A DNA stretch of 64,000 nt from Adiantum capillus-veneris (GCA_014529385.2 CM043971.1:61641209-61705208), one strand, 5' to 3'. Shown: positions 21,990 to 33,877, numbered from the stretch's first letter. The notes: generated by a model not told the origin, from the sequence alone. A program made the numbers and translations.

Positions 21990-24515
21990 TAGAGGCTCTC
22001 TCCTGATGCAATCACATACATGTGCATCTTGAAGGCTTGTGGCTTATGCAAGATGTTGATATGGGCATAAGCATTCAGGCTGATATTGTTAGTCAGGAGC
22101 TATTGAGAAAAGATATCATGTTTGGCACTGCCTTGAAAGCATGTGGCTCTATGCAAGATGTTGATATGGGCATAAACATTCAGGCTAATATTGTTAGTCA
22201 GGGGCTGTTGAGAATAGATGTCGTGCTTTGCATGCCTTGCGTGCATTCAAATTTATATAGCGAATCAAATCATGACTCTCGCAAGCAACATCAGTCCATT
22301 AGTGTCAGCGTCGTGTAGTGCATCCTCGCAAGCAATACGCGTCTACCCTCACGAAAGCATGAGAAGTTCTTGATGGGCATTCTCTTAATTTGGGATGTCA
22401 TCACCTGTAACGTGTTGTAAGGATCACTTGGAACGACATCTCTTGGAATGCACAGGTGGTGGGATACGCACAACAAAGAGCAGGGCCAAAAAGCTCTAGG
22501 CTGTTTAAAGCGAGTGCCTCTCTCCTAATGCAATCACATACGGGTGCATCTTGAAGGCATGTGGCTCTATGCAAGATGTTGATATGGGCATAAACATTCA
22601 GGCTGATATTATTAGTTAGCGCTATTGAGAAAAGATGTTGTGCTTGGCAATGCCTTGAAAGCATGTAACTCTATGCAAGATACTGATATGGGCATAAACA
22701 TTCAGGCGGATGTTATTAGTCAAAGGCTGTTGAGAAAAGATGTCATGCTTGGCAATAACTTGGTGACATTTTTATCCATCGTGTGCATTCAAATTTATAT
22801 AACGAGATTGCAAGATTTTTCCCATAGGAGAAAGATCTAGACTATTTTTAGCAAATGCAATCACCTACGCATGCATCTTGAAGGCATGTGGTGCAAGATG
22901 CTAATATGGGCAAAAGAATTCACAATTATATTGTTTGTTTGAGTTTGTTGAAAAAAGATGTCGTGCTTGGCATTGTCTTGGTCGATATGTATGCCAAATC
23001 TAGAGTGCTTGGGAAAGATGTCGTGTTTGGCATTGACTTTGTCGATATGTATGCCAAATGTGGTGCGCTTCAGAAATTTAAAAAAATTGCTTGAGGAGCT
23101 TCCTGGATGGAATGTCGCATTCCGAATACATCCCCGTTTGAAAATCTGCTTCCCCATTGCTCCATGCGGCAGACAAAAAGTGCTTGAGGTGCTTCTTATC
23201 TGGAGTGTGGACTTTTGGAATGCACCAATTGCAGGATTTTCTCTACAAGAGAAAGCACTAGGCTGTTCTCAGCGGATGCAAAGTATTGGTCACGGGATAT
23301 GCACCACAAGAGCAAGCCAGAAAGCTCTAGGCTGATTTCAGCTTCCTATCCGCAGTGTGGACTCTTGGAATGCACTGATTGCAAGATTTTCCCCATAGGA
23401 GAAAGATCTTGTCTGATTTCAATAGATGCAATCACCTATGCATGCATCTTGAAGGCATGTGGCGCAAGATGCCGATATGGGAAAAAAAAATCACAATTAT
23501 ATTGTTTGTCCAAGTCTCTTGAATAAAGATGTCGTGCTTGGTACTGTCTTGGTTGATATGTATGCCAAATGTGGTGGGGTTGCGAAAGATGTCATGCTTG
23601 TCATTGTCTTGGTTGATATGTATGCTAAATGTGGTGTGCTTTAGAAAGAACAAAAAGTGCTTGAGGAGCTTCGGGTCCGGAATGTCGTCTCTCAGAATGC
23701 ACTGATTGTTGCAGGACGTCCACAACAATAGCTGCGTCAAGAGTCCAAAGTGTGGACTCTTGTAATGCACTGATTTCAGCATGCTCTAGTCTATTTTCAG
23801 CAGATGCAATCACTTATGCATGTGGCTCTATGCATAACAAGACCAGGGCTAGAAAGATATGGTGCTTGGCACTGCCTTGGTTGATATGTATGCCAAATGT
23901 GGTGCGCTTGATAAAGCACAAAAACTGCTTGAGGAGCTTCATGTCCAAGATATCACCTCTTGGAATGCACTGAACGCGGGATGTGCATAACAAGAGCAGA
24001 GCCAGAAATCTCTAGCTTGTTTTCAGCGGATGCAAAGCATTGGAATGCTCTAGTCGTGGCATATGCACCATAGGAGCAGGGCCAGAAAGGTCTAGGATGT
24101 CTTCAGCTTCCTATCCGGAGTGTGGACTCTTGGAATGCACCGACTGCAGGATTTGCCCCACAGGGACTGGGCCAAAAGCTCTAGTCTGTTTTTAGTAGAT
24201 AAGAAGTGAGGCCCTCTCTCTAGATGCAATCACCTACGCATGCATCTTGAAGGCATGTGGTGCAAGATGTTGATATGGACAAAAATTCACAATTATATTG
24301 TTTGTCTGAGTCTGTGGAAAAAGCTGTCGTGCTTGGCATTGTCTTGATTGATATGTATGCAAATGTGGTGCGCTTGAGAAAGATGTCATGCTTGGCACTG
24401 TCTTGGTCGATATGTATGCCAAATTTGGTGCGCTTCAGAAAATTCAAAAAGTGCTTAAGGATCTTCCTGTCCAGAATGTCACCTCTTGGAATACATTGAT
24501 TGTGGGTTTCCTTTT
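21990..24515 (+). pseudogene. Array of scrambled PPR gene fragments
   Basis: Pieces of PLS-type PPR motifs recur in the same strand but in broken frames. Segments equivalent to DAITYACILKACG start near 22003, 22524, 22853, 23424, 23802 and 24222. MQDVDMGINIQA(D/N)IVSQ follows at 22045, 22150, 22565 and 22675. LVDMYAKCG-type segments lie near 22985, 23040, 23555, 23615, 23885, 24350 and 24405. SWNALIAG...Q..QKALGCF-type segments lie near 23205, 23350 and 24130. In a working PPR these alternate every 31-36 residues; here pieces are deleted, duplicated and separated by stops. No start codon, complete motif series or DYW domain is present. Confidence 0.8.
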
Positions 24516-24924
24516 TTGAAGCGTTTCTTGCCATTTTCTTGCTTGCTGACTTGCTAACTCAACTCATCACAATTTGAAGTTTCCTCAAATTTTTTGGTTC
24601 TCTCTTTGTGGGTAGCAAAGCTAGGTTTTCTGGTTCTTGCAACATCACCCACAAATTACTTTGACAAAGGTTCGCTGTCTTGAAGAGTTATGAGCTTGCT
24701 CGTCTTGGATTAGGTCACGATAAGGATGCCGTTAATTTGTTACCTTTGTTGCCTCTTCTCGAGCAAAATTGCAATAAAGTTGAGGGTTTATCCTTATCAT
24801 CTGACTGCAGATTGTCAATTCAAAAGAATTTTTTCAGCATTTGGAAACAAATAAATGAGTGGTATTGGCCTTCACTTCAATGAGCATACATAATCTCATT
24901 TGTTTACCGGCTGTTTTCTAATAA

Positions 24925-25250
24925 TCCCACACATCCGTGTGCTAATCCAACGAGGGCATGGTTCCTCAAATGTCAAACCAACTTCATCTTCCTCATCCAC
25001 AACTACTCCCCCACCCTCGCCCCCTCCTCCTCTCCCACCACCACATTCAACTTCACCAACTTCAACCACAGAAGATGACTCAAAGGAATCGGTGCCATCA
25101 AATTTTGATGACCCTTCAAATGAACAGATAGAGGTATATCCCTTGGCAGAAGATGAAAAATTGGTGGAGAATGTTGTGGTAAACTATGAAGAAATTAGTG
25201 AGACCTTAAATGCTACTAGAAATGCTTTTTTTATCAGAGTAGAGTGAGAA
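24925..25250 (+). pseudogene. N-terminal part of an OTU-domain cysteine protease gene
   Basis: The frame reads IRVLIQRGHGSSN, then Ser/Thr-, Pro-rich sequence, then an acidic segment. The RxL(V)QRGxxSS start followed by a low-complexity Ser stretch is like the N-terminus of plant OTU6-type deubiquitinases, and an OTU-domain piece lies downstream at 25820 in the same strand. Identification of this part alone is tentative; the linked domain piece supports it. The frame closes at 25245. Confidence 0.45.
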
Positions 25251-25727
25251 GGAGTCTCTTGATTATTGCAGGCAATTTGAGGTAGGCTCATGCAGTGGAA
25301 ATGCTCTGACAATTGCAGAATGTACTGTTGTGGGGCACGGGAATTCACAACTGGAGGTTGTTGTGATGTCAATAAATGCATGTCAAGAAGACCAAAGCAA
25401 TGCTGAAGGTTTTCCATTACCCTCATGTAAGCCTGATGGAGGCTCCGTTGTTTTACTGGTTCATCCTCACATGTACAGGGTATGTGAATGAATCAACCAT
25501 CATTTGCTGCAACTGAATCTGGATTGCAGTGGTCAAAGGTTACTGCTAGTCTTCCTTTTTCCACTCTCTCATCGTCATCAGCCATAATTCCAAGCTCTCG
25601 ACATGAAAGCTGAGGCTTATCTCTTGCATCTAGCTCAATCCAAACAGCAAGTGGATCCTCTTGCAACGGTGGAGGAGTGTAAAATCATTAAAGAGCTTCA
25701 TCTCCAAGGTTGCAATTCGCCCATAAG

Positions 25728-25732
<5 letters not shown>
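25251..25732 (+). other. Possible further OTU-gene exon remains, unassigned
   Basis: An open stretch from about 25258 to 25480 (SLDYCRQFEVGSCSG..., SVVLLVHPHMYRV) and another near 25600-25680 (MKAEAYLLHLAQSKQQ) look coding in composition but I cannot assign them. They lie between the two OTU-like pieces. Confidence 0.3.

Positions 25733-25805
<73 letters not shown>
25733..25805. repeat. (GA)n microsatellite
   Basis: About 36 uninterrupted GA units, ending 15 bp before the OTU-domain piece. Confidence 0.99.
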
Positions 25806-25809
<4 letters not shown>

Positions 25810-25812
25810 AAG

Positions 25813-26225
25813 TTGAAACTAGACGCTCAAAAAGGTGTGGGGGTGCAGCGGATGGCTAAAGATGGGAATTGTCTCTTTCGTGCAGTAGAAGATCAGGTCT
25901 ATGGAGATTTTGAAATTCAATCACCTATACTTTTTCTTGAAGGCTATGCTTACATCTTGAAGGGATGTGGCTCTCTGCAAGTGCTCGAGGAGCTTCCTAT
26001 TCGGAGTGTAGACTCTTGGAATGCATTGGTCGTGGGATACGCACAACAGTAGCAGGGCCAAAAAGCTCTAGGATGTTTTCAATTGCCTATCTAGAGTGTG
26101 GACTCTTGCAATGCACTGATTGCAGGATTTGCCACAAGAGAAAGCTCTAGTCTATTTCTCGGAAATGAGACCACCTACACATTCATCTTGAAGACATGTG
26201 GCTCTACCCAAGATGTTGATATGGA
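25813..26225 (+). pseudogene. OTU catalytic-motif fragment joined to PPR fragments
   Basis: 25813-25910 encodes GVQRMAKDGNCLFRAVEDQV followed by YGD, the OTU-family active-site block (the DGNCLFRA motif with the catalytic Asp and Cys). Directly after it the same frame becomes PPR-like: GYAYILKGCGSLQ, then ELPIRSVDSWNALVVGYAQQ and a stop. Further pieces (QKALGCFQ, SVDSCNALIAGFA, TYTFILKTCGSTQDVDMD) run to the (CT)n tract. The open frame 25813-26052 therefore spans two unrelated families. The OTU His-containing C-terminal half is absent, so no protease activity is expected. Confidence 0.8.
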
Positions 26226-26230
26226 CACAA

Positions 26231-26355
<125 letters not shown>

Positions 26356-26470
26356 CCAATATTTTGTTCGATCTCAATTCAATGCGAACGCAGCTAACGA
26401 AGCACCCTAGTTCGTTCTCTTTGGGATGCCGCTGCTTAATATTTTTTGCAGGCAATCGACCAAAAGCAGG

Positions 26471-26740
26471 CATTGTTTATCGTAATCTGCCTTTTTTAAA
26501 TTCCCTTTTTGATCAAGGGCTATTGTTGTTCCAAGTGGATCACTCCATGTTCAAGAAAGAGAAAAGCATCTTAGGCTCACCCAAGTAAAAATAGCCGAAG
26601 AGAGGTGGGGTCTATCAAGCATTGTTTATCATAATCTACCTTTTTTACATTCCCTTTTTGATCAAGGGCTATCGTTGTACCAAGTGGCTCACTCCATGTT
26701 CAAGAAAAGAGAAAAGCATCTTAGGCTCACCAAGTAAAAC
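26471..26740. repeat. Two direct copies of a ~118-bp unit, period 147 bp
   Basis: CATTGTTTATCGTAATCTGC at 26471 recurs as CATTGTTTATCATAATCTAC at 26618, and both copies run through TTTTTGATCAAGGGCTAT, CACTCCATGTTCAAGAAA and AGAAAAGCATCTTAGGCTCA. They are separated by about 28 bp. Confidence 0.92.
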
Positions 26741-26806
26741 AAGGTCGTCTACAACAGATGAGGGCACTGCCTTTTATTACCATAAGTGGGAATGAACTAA
26801 GTTTTC

Positions 26807-27121
26807 ATGCATAGGGAGTTCCTTTATTCACCTCTCAAGGCTTTCTGTCGTGTGCTTCAAGTTCATATTCTCCTAACAAAGCTAAGCTTCAAGCAATGGT
26901 TTGAATCATTGGAGCCAGATATACTCTTTCTTACAAATGGAGCTGGCAGATTCTCTATTTCGATGGATGTCCTAGAAACATTACTCAACGAAAAATTATC
27001 AGAGCTGGTAGGACTCCCCACTGCACGCAGTATATTTGTTGTACATGGAATTTTGCAATTTGAGACTTTTGTTTCTCCTCTTGCTGCCAAATATCAGTGG
27101 AAGGAAAACATTTGTGTCTAA
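26807..27121 (+). CDS. Unrecognised open frame, probably a gene fragment
   Basis: This 104-codon frame has coding-like composition (DILFLTNGAGRFSISMDVL, LLNEKLSELVGL, SIFVVHGILQFETFVSPLAA) with no low-complexity sequence. I recognise no family. It has no flanking exon that I can join to it, and the surrounding 26.2-31 kb is full of gene pieces, so it is more likely a captured or decayed exon than a gene. It starts at an ATG but no promoter or strong context is visible. Confidence 0.3.
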   Translation: MHREFLYSPLKAFCRVLQVHILLTKLSFKQWFESLEPDILFLTNGAGRFSISMDVLETLLNEKLSELVGLPTARSIFVVHGILQFETFVSPLAAKYQWKENICV

Positions 27122-27584
27122 CCTTTCCAAGTGTGTTTATCTCAAAATGTTTTGTACAAGTTTCTTTAGATACATGTACCTACAATATTAGGGTTACAAG
27201 CATCGTTTTTGGAGCTGATTGTTGGCTTTCTATCAAGGAGCTCCATGTCATAACTTATTGAAATTGTCCAATCACACAATCATGGGTTGCATAATTTTGC
27301 CAAATTTGTGTTATGTAGTACTTTGTCATAACCATACTTCTGTCTCAGCCTTCGTTTCTTATGCACTTTTCATGATGCCATTTTTTTTACGCCGCGACTA
27401 TGGTGTTGTTGGAATACAGTGCATGTGGTTGAGATTAAATTTTGGAATGCTAAAATGGCTAGTTCGTCATTGCCATAGTAACCATTTGTGGTAGGATATG
27501 GGCATTTTTTGCTTGAAGGAACCTCAAGATGGATATGGGCTTGTAGAAAAGTTTAGCCTCTTGTTTGCTTTCGCTCAAGCACTC

Positions 27585-27588
<4 letters not shown>

Positions 27589-27664
<76 letters not shown>

Positions 27665-27665
27665 A
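27589..27665. repeat. Compound (CT)n(AC)n microsatellite
   Basis: CT tract 27589-27640 passes directly into an AC tract 27641-27665. Confidence 0.98.
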
Positions 27666-28049
27666 TGTGTCTTGATTGCATAGGTTGGCAACATGCATTT
27701 TGTTTGCAAGTAGAGCACAACCATCAATTGTTGTATGTTTTTATCTATACTCGTACAACAACGTAATGCCTACTAGCCGTGGAAGGAGCTAAAGATGAAG
27801 AAGAAAGAGGGTAGCACCATTATGCAAGTTTAGTGGTTTGACCCGTGAAGCTTTACCTTCACAAGATCGTAGCCACAACTATTTGAGGTGATGGTTTTAG
27901 AGTCGCTCAGTATTATAGGTCACCGTGTGAATGGATCATTTTGTAGTTATCTGATCAAGACGAGAGAAGAGGTTGTATGCTGCTACAAATGAAGCTCAAC
28001 TACAAAGATCTGAGAACAAATTAATTAAGACTACCTTATGGCTTCAAAA

Positions 28050-28510
28050 ATTGGCCAGTCCAAGTAAGATGGTTGTGATGTGTCGTTACTACTCTTATAT
28101 ATTGAGATTGTCTGTGTGCAAGATCAAAAGGCCCACAAGAATGATTGCCAATGGGAGAATCATGCCATTATTATGACAACTCAACATGTTTCTTAGCTCC
28201 TTGTATGTGGTTTCTACACCACCCTTTTCTCACCACCCACTATCTCATGAATTTTGCCTCCAGTCATGCCAACAGCATTAGTGAGTCCAAGTAGGATGGT
28301 CGTGATGTGTCGTTACTACTATTATATTGAGATTGTATGTATGCAAGATCAGAAGGCCCACAAGCGTGATTGCCATGGGTTGATCAGATGTCCTTATGGC
28401 AGCTTAACATGTTTCTTGGTCCCCTATAGCTATGGTTGCAACACCCTTTGCTCACCACCCACTATCTCATGAATGCTAAAATTCTACCTCCCCTCATGCC
28501 AAATAGTAGT
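28050..28510. repeat. Two tandem copies of a ~225-bp unit
   Basis: GAGTCCAAGTAGGATGGTCG (near 28280) repeats CAGTCCAAGTAAGATGGTTG (near 28056). Both continue through GATGTGTCGTTACTACT, TATTGAGATTGT, CAAGATCA.AAGGCCCACAAG, CAACATGTTTCTT and CACCACCCACTATCTCATGA. Divergence is about 10-15 percent with small indels. No coding function is recognised. Confidence 0.88.
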
Positions 28511-28947
28511 AGCTTTGTCAAAGCTATCAACAAAAAAGCGGGCGAAGTCATACTCAAGCGCAATTTTTGGTTTCAATTGGCGACGATCTCCATTACTATA
28601 CCTTCTGTGCATGTGTGATTACCTGTCAAATCAATTCACAGACCAAGAAAATGAAGATTTTAGTGTTAAACCACAATTTCAAGGTTTTTCAATTTTATTA
28701 ATTGGTTGAATTCTTTTGAGAACATTTTTATTGTGCCATAACAAATTTTTCTGCCATTCTACCGTCTTTACATGATTGTAAGACGAAGTTCCCTCTATAA
28801 CAACTATTTAAGTTCCTTTGGCTCATCTCCATGCACTATGTGAAGAGTACAAGGCTGAGAAACAAAGAACTCACCACTTGGCCAGAAAGGTGAGTGTAAG
28901 CGATTTCTTGCACAAGACAAGATGATTAGTTATAGTATTGAGTCCTG

Positions 28948-31245
28948 CTATGTAATAAAATAGCAATAGCTAAATAAAAAAAGTACCAACAAGAAAATGG
29001 TGGCACTTTGATTTCTATGTCTATGTCGTCTTTTGTTGTTACAAAGATTCACGGAGGCATTGTAATGTCCACTTGTACAACTATGCGAGTTGCAAAAAAG
29101 GGGGGATAAGCTATAGGGTGTTAAAAATACCCCAATTAATTTTCTTGTACACGGACAATCATAGAGTGCAAGACCCAAGAAAATTTGTGTGTCAACAGAT
29201 ATGTACTTACTCTGAGAGGCCATTTTACAAGTACTGCAAAATGCCACTCTTAAAAAATTTGATATATGGAATAGTAAAATGCCAACCGTTGGGACATATG
29301 AAATGTTGGTAAAAGTACAAACTTTGTTGGCCCTTGCAGGGTAGCAATTTGCCGCAGCCTTTTTTGGTGTGAATTTTGACTTGATTAACAAGGTTTGTCT
29401 CATACCATCTACCAAAAACAAGCACATTTCATTAGTCAGGTTTGAACAGTCGAGTGTACAATAACAAGTTATACCAGGGTTGCCCACCTTCTGATGCTTG
29501 ACAGCCAGCAAACCTTCAAAGCTTAAATATGTGACATGTCTCTTCAAATCCTCTGGATCTTAGCCGCAATAGAGAATTCCCAGTAAGTATCTCAACAAAC
29601 TTCCAAATACATGTCAATCCAAGAATCAACAGTGGCATCAAGTGACCAATCATACCAATTCTCTAAGCTAAGCAAAAGTTGTGAAGTGTTGAACATGAGC
29701 TCATTGCCTCAGCCTTCCCCAATGCAAAGATGGTGAAATATAGAGCTCATTGGAAATATGTGCTTCTGGAAAGAACTATTACAATCCTCTCTACAAAGAC
29801 TGTTGCGCACATCAAATAACCTGCTATCTTCCATTGATGTGCTCTCAACATTAAGCTCCCAAAGTGTCAAGGCCAATTTCTAGCATCCGTTTTTGCTTTG
29901 CACTGTCTATGCTATAATGGGGTTATAAAAGCGGTATAATATATACAGCATTGGCACCCAAGAATTTTGAAGCAAGCCCTTGATTTTTAACATTTTCAAG
30001 AACAAGAGACAAATCTTGTTGATTTTCAGTAATAGCCAACTCTAGATTGCTTTGTTCCTCTTTTCTACATGCAAAAGTTGCTGGCAGTTGTGGTGTTCAC
30101 ATCCAACGTCCTACAAAAACCTTGGGTCTATTGCCCAAGCCTTGTCTGTTCACTAGTTGCAAGAAAATTAAAATAAAAACAAAAAGAACTAATTGATGGG
30201 AGCATTACAAATCATCCCTTACCATGCATAACAAAGGTTGAAACTCTTAGCTCGTCAGAAGAAAAACAAGCTAAGTGTTTGTGGATGTTTGACAAGGATG
30301 ACCCATCTCTAAGCGCACAATTCGACCACTCCACATCCACTAGAGAATCTACAACATCAAACCTGGTCAAGTGTAGGCTGCTCTTCCTCACTTGGTACAA
30401 TTGACGAAACCTTCAAGACATGCAATTATGGGTGTGCGAGATCTTGATAAACATGTGGACTGCCCATTGCACTAGTTTCATAACCCTTTCCAACTGAAGA
30501 TCTGTACCCAAATCCTATCTCTGAAGTATACATCATAATATTAGGCAATGAAAATCAAGTAGAAGCACTCTACAAAGAAAACTAACCTGTTTCGGGCTAT
30601 GAATCAAGTGCCTCAAAATGCAATGAAGTTACAAGTGTCAACAGTGCTCCCCAGTAGCAAATCCAGCCCTACCATTACCTACAGCCGACGGTCCCACCTG
30701 ATTTAGAATAATAGCTTGAAGAACATACAAACTAGGATATTGGGGTTGACCAAAATCAAGGTCTCTATACACTTCTTTGGAGCCGGACTCGTCAAGTGAA
30801 ATACCCTCTCCTCATGAGAACAAATACGGGTTCAATTGTTAAAACCTGGAAAGGAGTGAATTAAAAAAACCTTTGTCTTTGCATACTATAGAAGCACCTT
30901 GAAATAATTCTAGCACAACAGCACTTTTAGTGCCATACCCATGAAGACTTGCAAGTGCTTTGCATACTACCAAAGATCTTGGTTGCATGAAGCTGTTCAG
31001 ATCGTATTTGGAGCTGGGTTGGAGTGATCATAGTTAAATTTCTTGTAACATCTATGTTGAGGGGCTATCTTGAATTGCCTCAAGAAGATTTCTTGCACCA
31101 CCAAAAATGGAGGAAGCCCCACTTGGATAGGGATATCCCATATTTCCATCTACACCATCATCTGAACGTACTATGTAGTTTCTCCCCTTGGCCAATGTAG
31201 CTGTCGACGCTAAAACTCCCCTTGGCTATAGCAAGATAAAAAAGG
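28948..31245 (-). pseudogene. Decayed exons of an unrecognised minus-strand gene
   Basis: Several minus-strand stretches look like exons of one gene. 31215-31080 reads STATLAKGRNYIVRSDDGVD and SGASSIFGGARNLLEAIQ. 30985-30880 reads MQPRSLVVCKALASLHGYG and SAVVLELFQGASIV. 30400-30212 ends with a GTAAGG donor after STFVMHG. 30080-29980 reads LELAITENQQDLSLVLENVK. 29870-29700 is Trp/Leu-rich. 29547-28948 is a 199-codon frame. Stops and shifts occur between and within them. I do not recognise the family; a large helical scaffold protein would fit the composition, but that is a guess. No intact start or full splice chain was found. Confidence 0.35.
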
Positions 31246-32013
31246 TTCAGTTACGATCTTGAAAACAAATCATATAAAGAGAACTCCATTCTCTTAGGCA
31301 AGAAATCAGGTAAGCGTTTAAAAACATACAAAGAAAAATCCACCTCTCAAAGACTTGAGGACACAAAAGAACACGAACAAGCGGAAACTACAAAACTTTG
31401 TAACAAAACTCAAAAGAAGGGAAAAATCAGGAGCTCATAGCTCTAAATAAAGTATGAAAGTTGGAGACCTCATAAGCTCTTAAGAGGTGAACAAGCTCTG
31501 TGTAGCAGATGATAACCAAAAGCAAAATAAATAATCAAGCTATTGTCCAAAAATGAAAATTTTCATTAAAAAAGCAACAAAGAGAGAAGCCAGTGCCTCT
31601 AAGCAGAAAAAGACATCAATTTAGAGAAAAGCTCAGATGGCCCTTGAGCAACTTGTGAAGGTTCCATAAAAGTGCCATTGATGTTCCCCCAAGGTTCAGA
31701 CCCAGTTGTTGCAGAATTATCCCAACAAAAAGAAGATTTCCATGGGCAAAAGGGGTTTTAAGAAAGTAGCTGGATAGAAAAAATCACACTTGGAAGCTGA
31801 GGATGGAAGGTAGCCGCTGTCTGACAGAAGAAACATAAATTTCGTCAAGCACACTTTGCAAGTGTGAGAGAAAGAGGGCTAGAAGTTAGACTGTCGAGCC
31901 TGACATAAGAGCACCGTTCGTTGTGGAATGCTGAGCAAAAGCAGATACAACACCAAAATATATGAATCTTCACTCCCAAAATCTACTCTGTAGGCTGCAA
32001 ACCACCCAACAAG

Positions 32014-32054
<41 letters not shown>

Positions 32055-32476
32055 ACCTGATCTCTCAAAGGACAGTCGAAGCACCTACAAATCATTAATA
32101 ATCAAGGACCTATAACTCCCCGCAGAAGAGAGAGGACCTGCACCGTGCACGTAGAAACTCATCGTTCTGGAAAACGGTAAAAAGCGACAACTGCATTCCA
32201 CGCAACAGTCCACATAACCCTCTAGACGCCAATTTTTAATTTAGCAATACCAACCTAACAACAAAAATAGAAATCCTTTTCATGCCCTCCACCTAAAAAA
32301 CACACCCTTGTCCAACAACTTCCCATTGGCCTAAGCCCCTATGGCCATGCTAGCAAATTTTCTCCCCATAGACCCTGCCTTACGACAGTGCCAATAAAAA
32401 TAGCGAGAGAGAGGTGGGGTCTATCTGCCGATGTGCTTGGAGAGAGAGGGAATAGGCCTACTTGGGCTTGTGTTAT

Positions 32477-32512
<36 letters not shown>

Positions 32513-33112
32513 AGAAGAAGGAGAAAGTTTTAACATCGTAGGAAACTATCCCAAGAGAGCACGCTTGAAGGCACATGTATCCATCGCACTATGATAGCGT
32601 GGTCAGCCGACAGCCCCAGATTGCATCACCACTTCAGACGATGGGTTTATAAGGTTTTGATGAAGTGGACGACCCGATGGGTTGCAGGCGGTCGGCTTAG
32701 AGAGAGAAAGCAATGAGAGCGATTGCCGGGCTGATGTGAGCGTCGAGAAACTGGCTAAAAAAATTGGGCATCCCATGACTTTTAAAATTAGGCCGAAATT
32801 CCCCTCTAATTTGTGAACATTCCCAATATACCCCTAAAATTTCAAAAATTCCGAGTAGGCGACCAAAACGTCTTTTTTGGGTTCATTAAGTGGCATCTAC
32901 GGAGATGCTTTGTTGCTTTAATATCAAAAGGGAGTGGGAGAAATTATTTGGGCAGGGCTGAGGACACCTGGTGGAGAGAGATGAAGAGATAGAGTAGATT
33001 TTTTAATGTGGGTCAACACAGGAAGCGATTGCAAAAGGATTCGTAGGGCCGAGTTGCAGAGGGGCAGTGCTCGTTTGGAGCGGATCGCCCGGGTATAAGA
33101 GGCGCAAACTCT

Positions 33113-33161
<49 letters not shown>

Positions 33162-33483
33162 CATCATTTTGGGATAGATTTGCCCCAATTTTACCACAAT
33201 CTAATGTTTATGGCAATGGGGATCTATCTTTAAGCGTCTCACAAAAAATTATTCACGAATGAGCTCACAAATGAGGCATTTGTGTTTAAAAATGGTGAAC
33301 AGTTTCAACGAAAGTGGCCTCAATACCACCAACAATCCTAGCTCTATCATCTTCTATTATCTATTGAGGAGAACCAATCTTCCGATGAAGAGTTGCAAAA
33401 GAAATTGTTCTTGATTGGCCGACATGAACGAGCACCCACGCACGTAGATGAGACATGGCCACAACCAACTCAAGCGTGCACGC

Positions 33484-33518
<35 letters not shown>

Positions 33519-33605
33519 CCTCCCTCCTCACAAGCCCATGGTGCAGCCTAGTCAGCCCAAGAGCTCGTAGGCATCATGTGAAGGCGTTGATTAGATTCGG
33601 GGTGC
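31246..33605. other. Non-coding region with several GA/CT tracts
   Basis: Microsatellites lie at 32017-32053 (GA), 32480-32511 (GA), 33116-33157 (CT) and 33486-33516 (GA). The flank TTTTAACATCGTAGGAAACT then ATCCC at about 32528 is shared with 60790. No gene is recognised. Confidence 0.6.
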
Positions 33606-33609
33606 TTGC

Positions 33610-33757
33610 CACGATGGCACAGTTGGTCTCCAGTCACGCCAAAGGGGCTACTGCCCGTTGACCAAAATGGTGGTCAGCATGGAGCTCACACGGCATTGAA
33701 CCTAGTGACTAGGCTCTCGAACTCTCCAGCGCTCTACCACCTCACCTACATGCCCAG
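33610..33757 (-). mobile_element. Candidate tRNA-derived SINE
   Basis: Read on the minus strand from about 33757, TAGGTGAGGTGG resembles an RNA polymerase III A box and GGTTCAATGCC, starting about 46 bases later, resembles a B box (GGTTCRANNCC). The intervening TAGAGCGCTGGAGAG is also tRNA-like. The 3' part (CCATTTTGGTCAACGGGC...) is not tRNA-like, which favours a SINE over a tRNA gene. The cloverleaf does not close by eye. No tail or target duplication was defined. Confidence 0.45.
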
Positions 33758-33877
33758 GAGGAGTTAGAGTAGATAATAAGCTTGAACAAGGTGTTGTCCG
33801 CAAAAACCATCGTGACTGGCACAACCGGTGGGGAAGAGAGAGAAGAGGGAGTGGGGTTGGTTTAGTTTTTGGGCGGA

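Noticed and set aside
24680-24883. 67-codon + frame as a gene
   Set aside because: No recognised motif and no support from splicing context; it lies between PPR relics and the OTU piece and could be random.
33610-33757. True tRNA gene
   Set aside because: Box-like motifs are present, but no complete cloverleaf or acceptor stem could be paired by eye.
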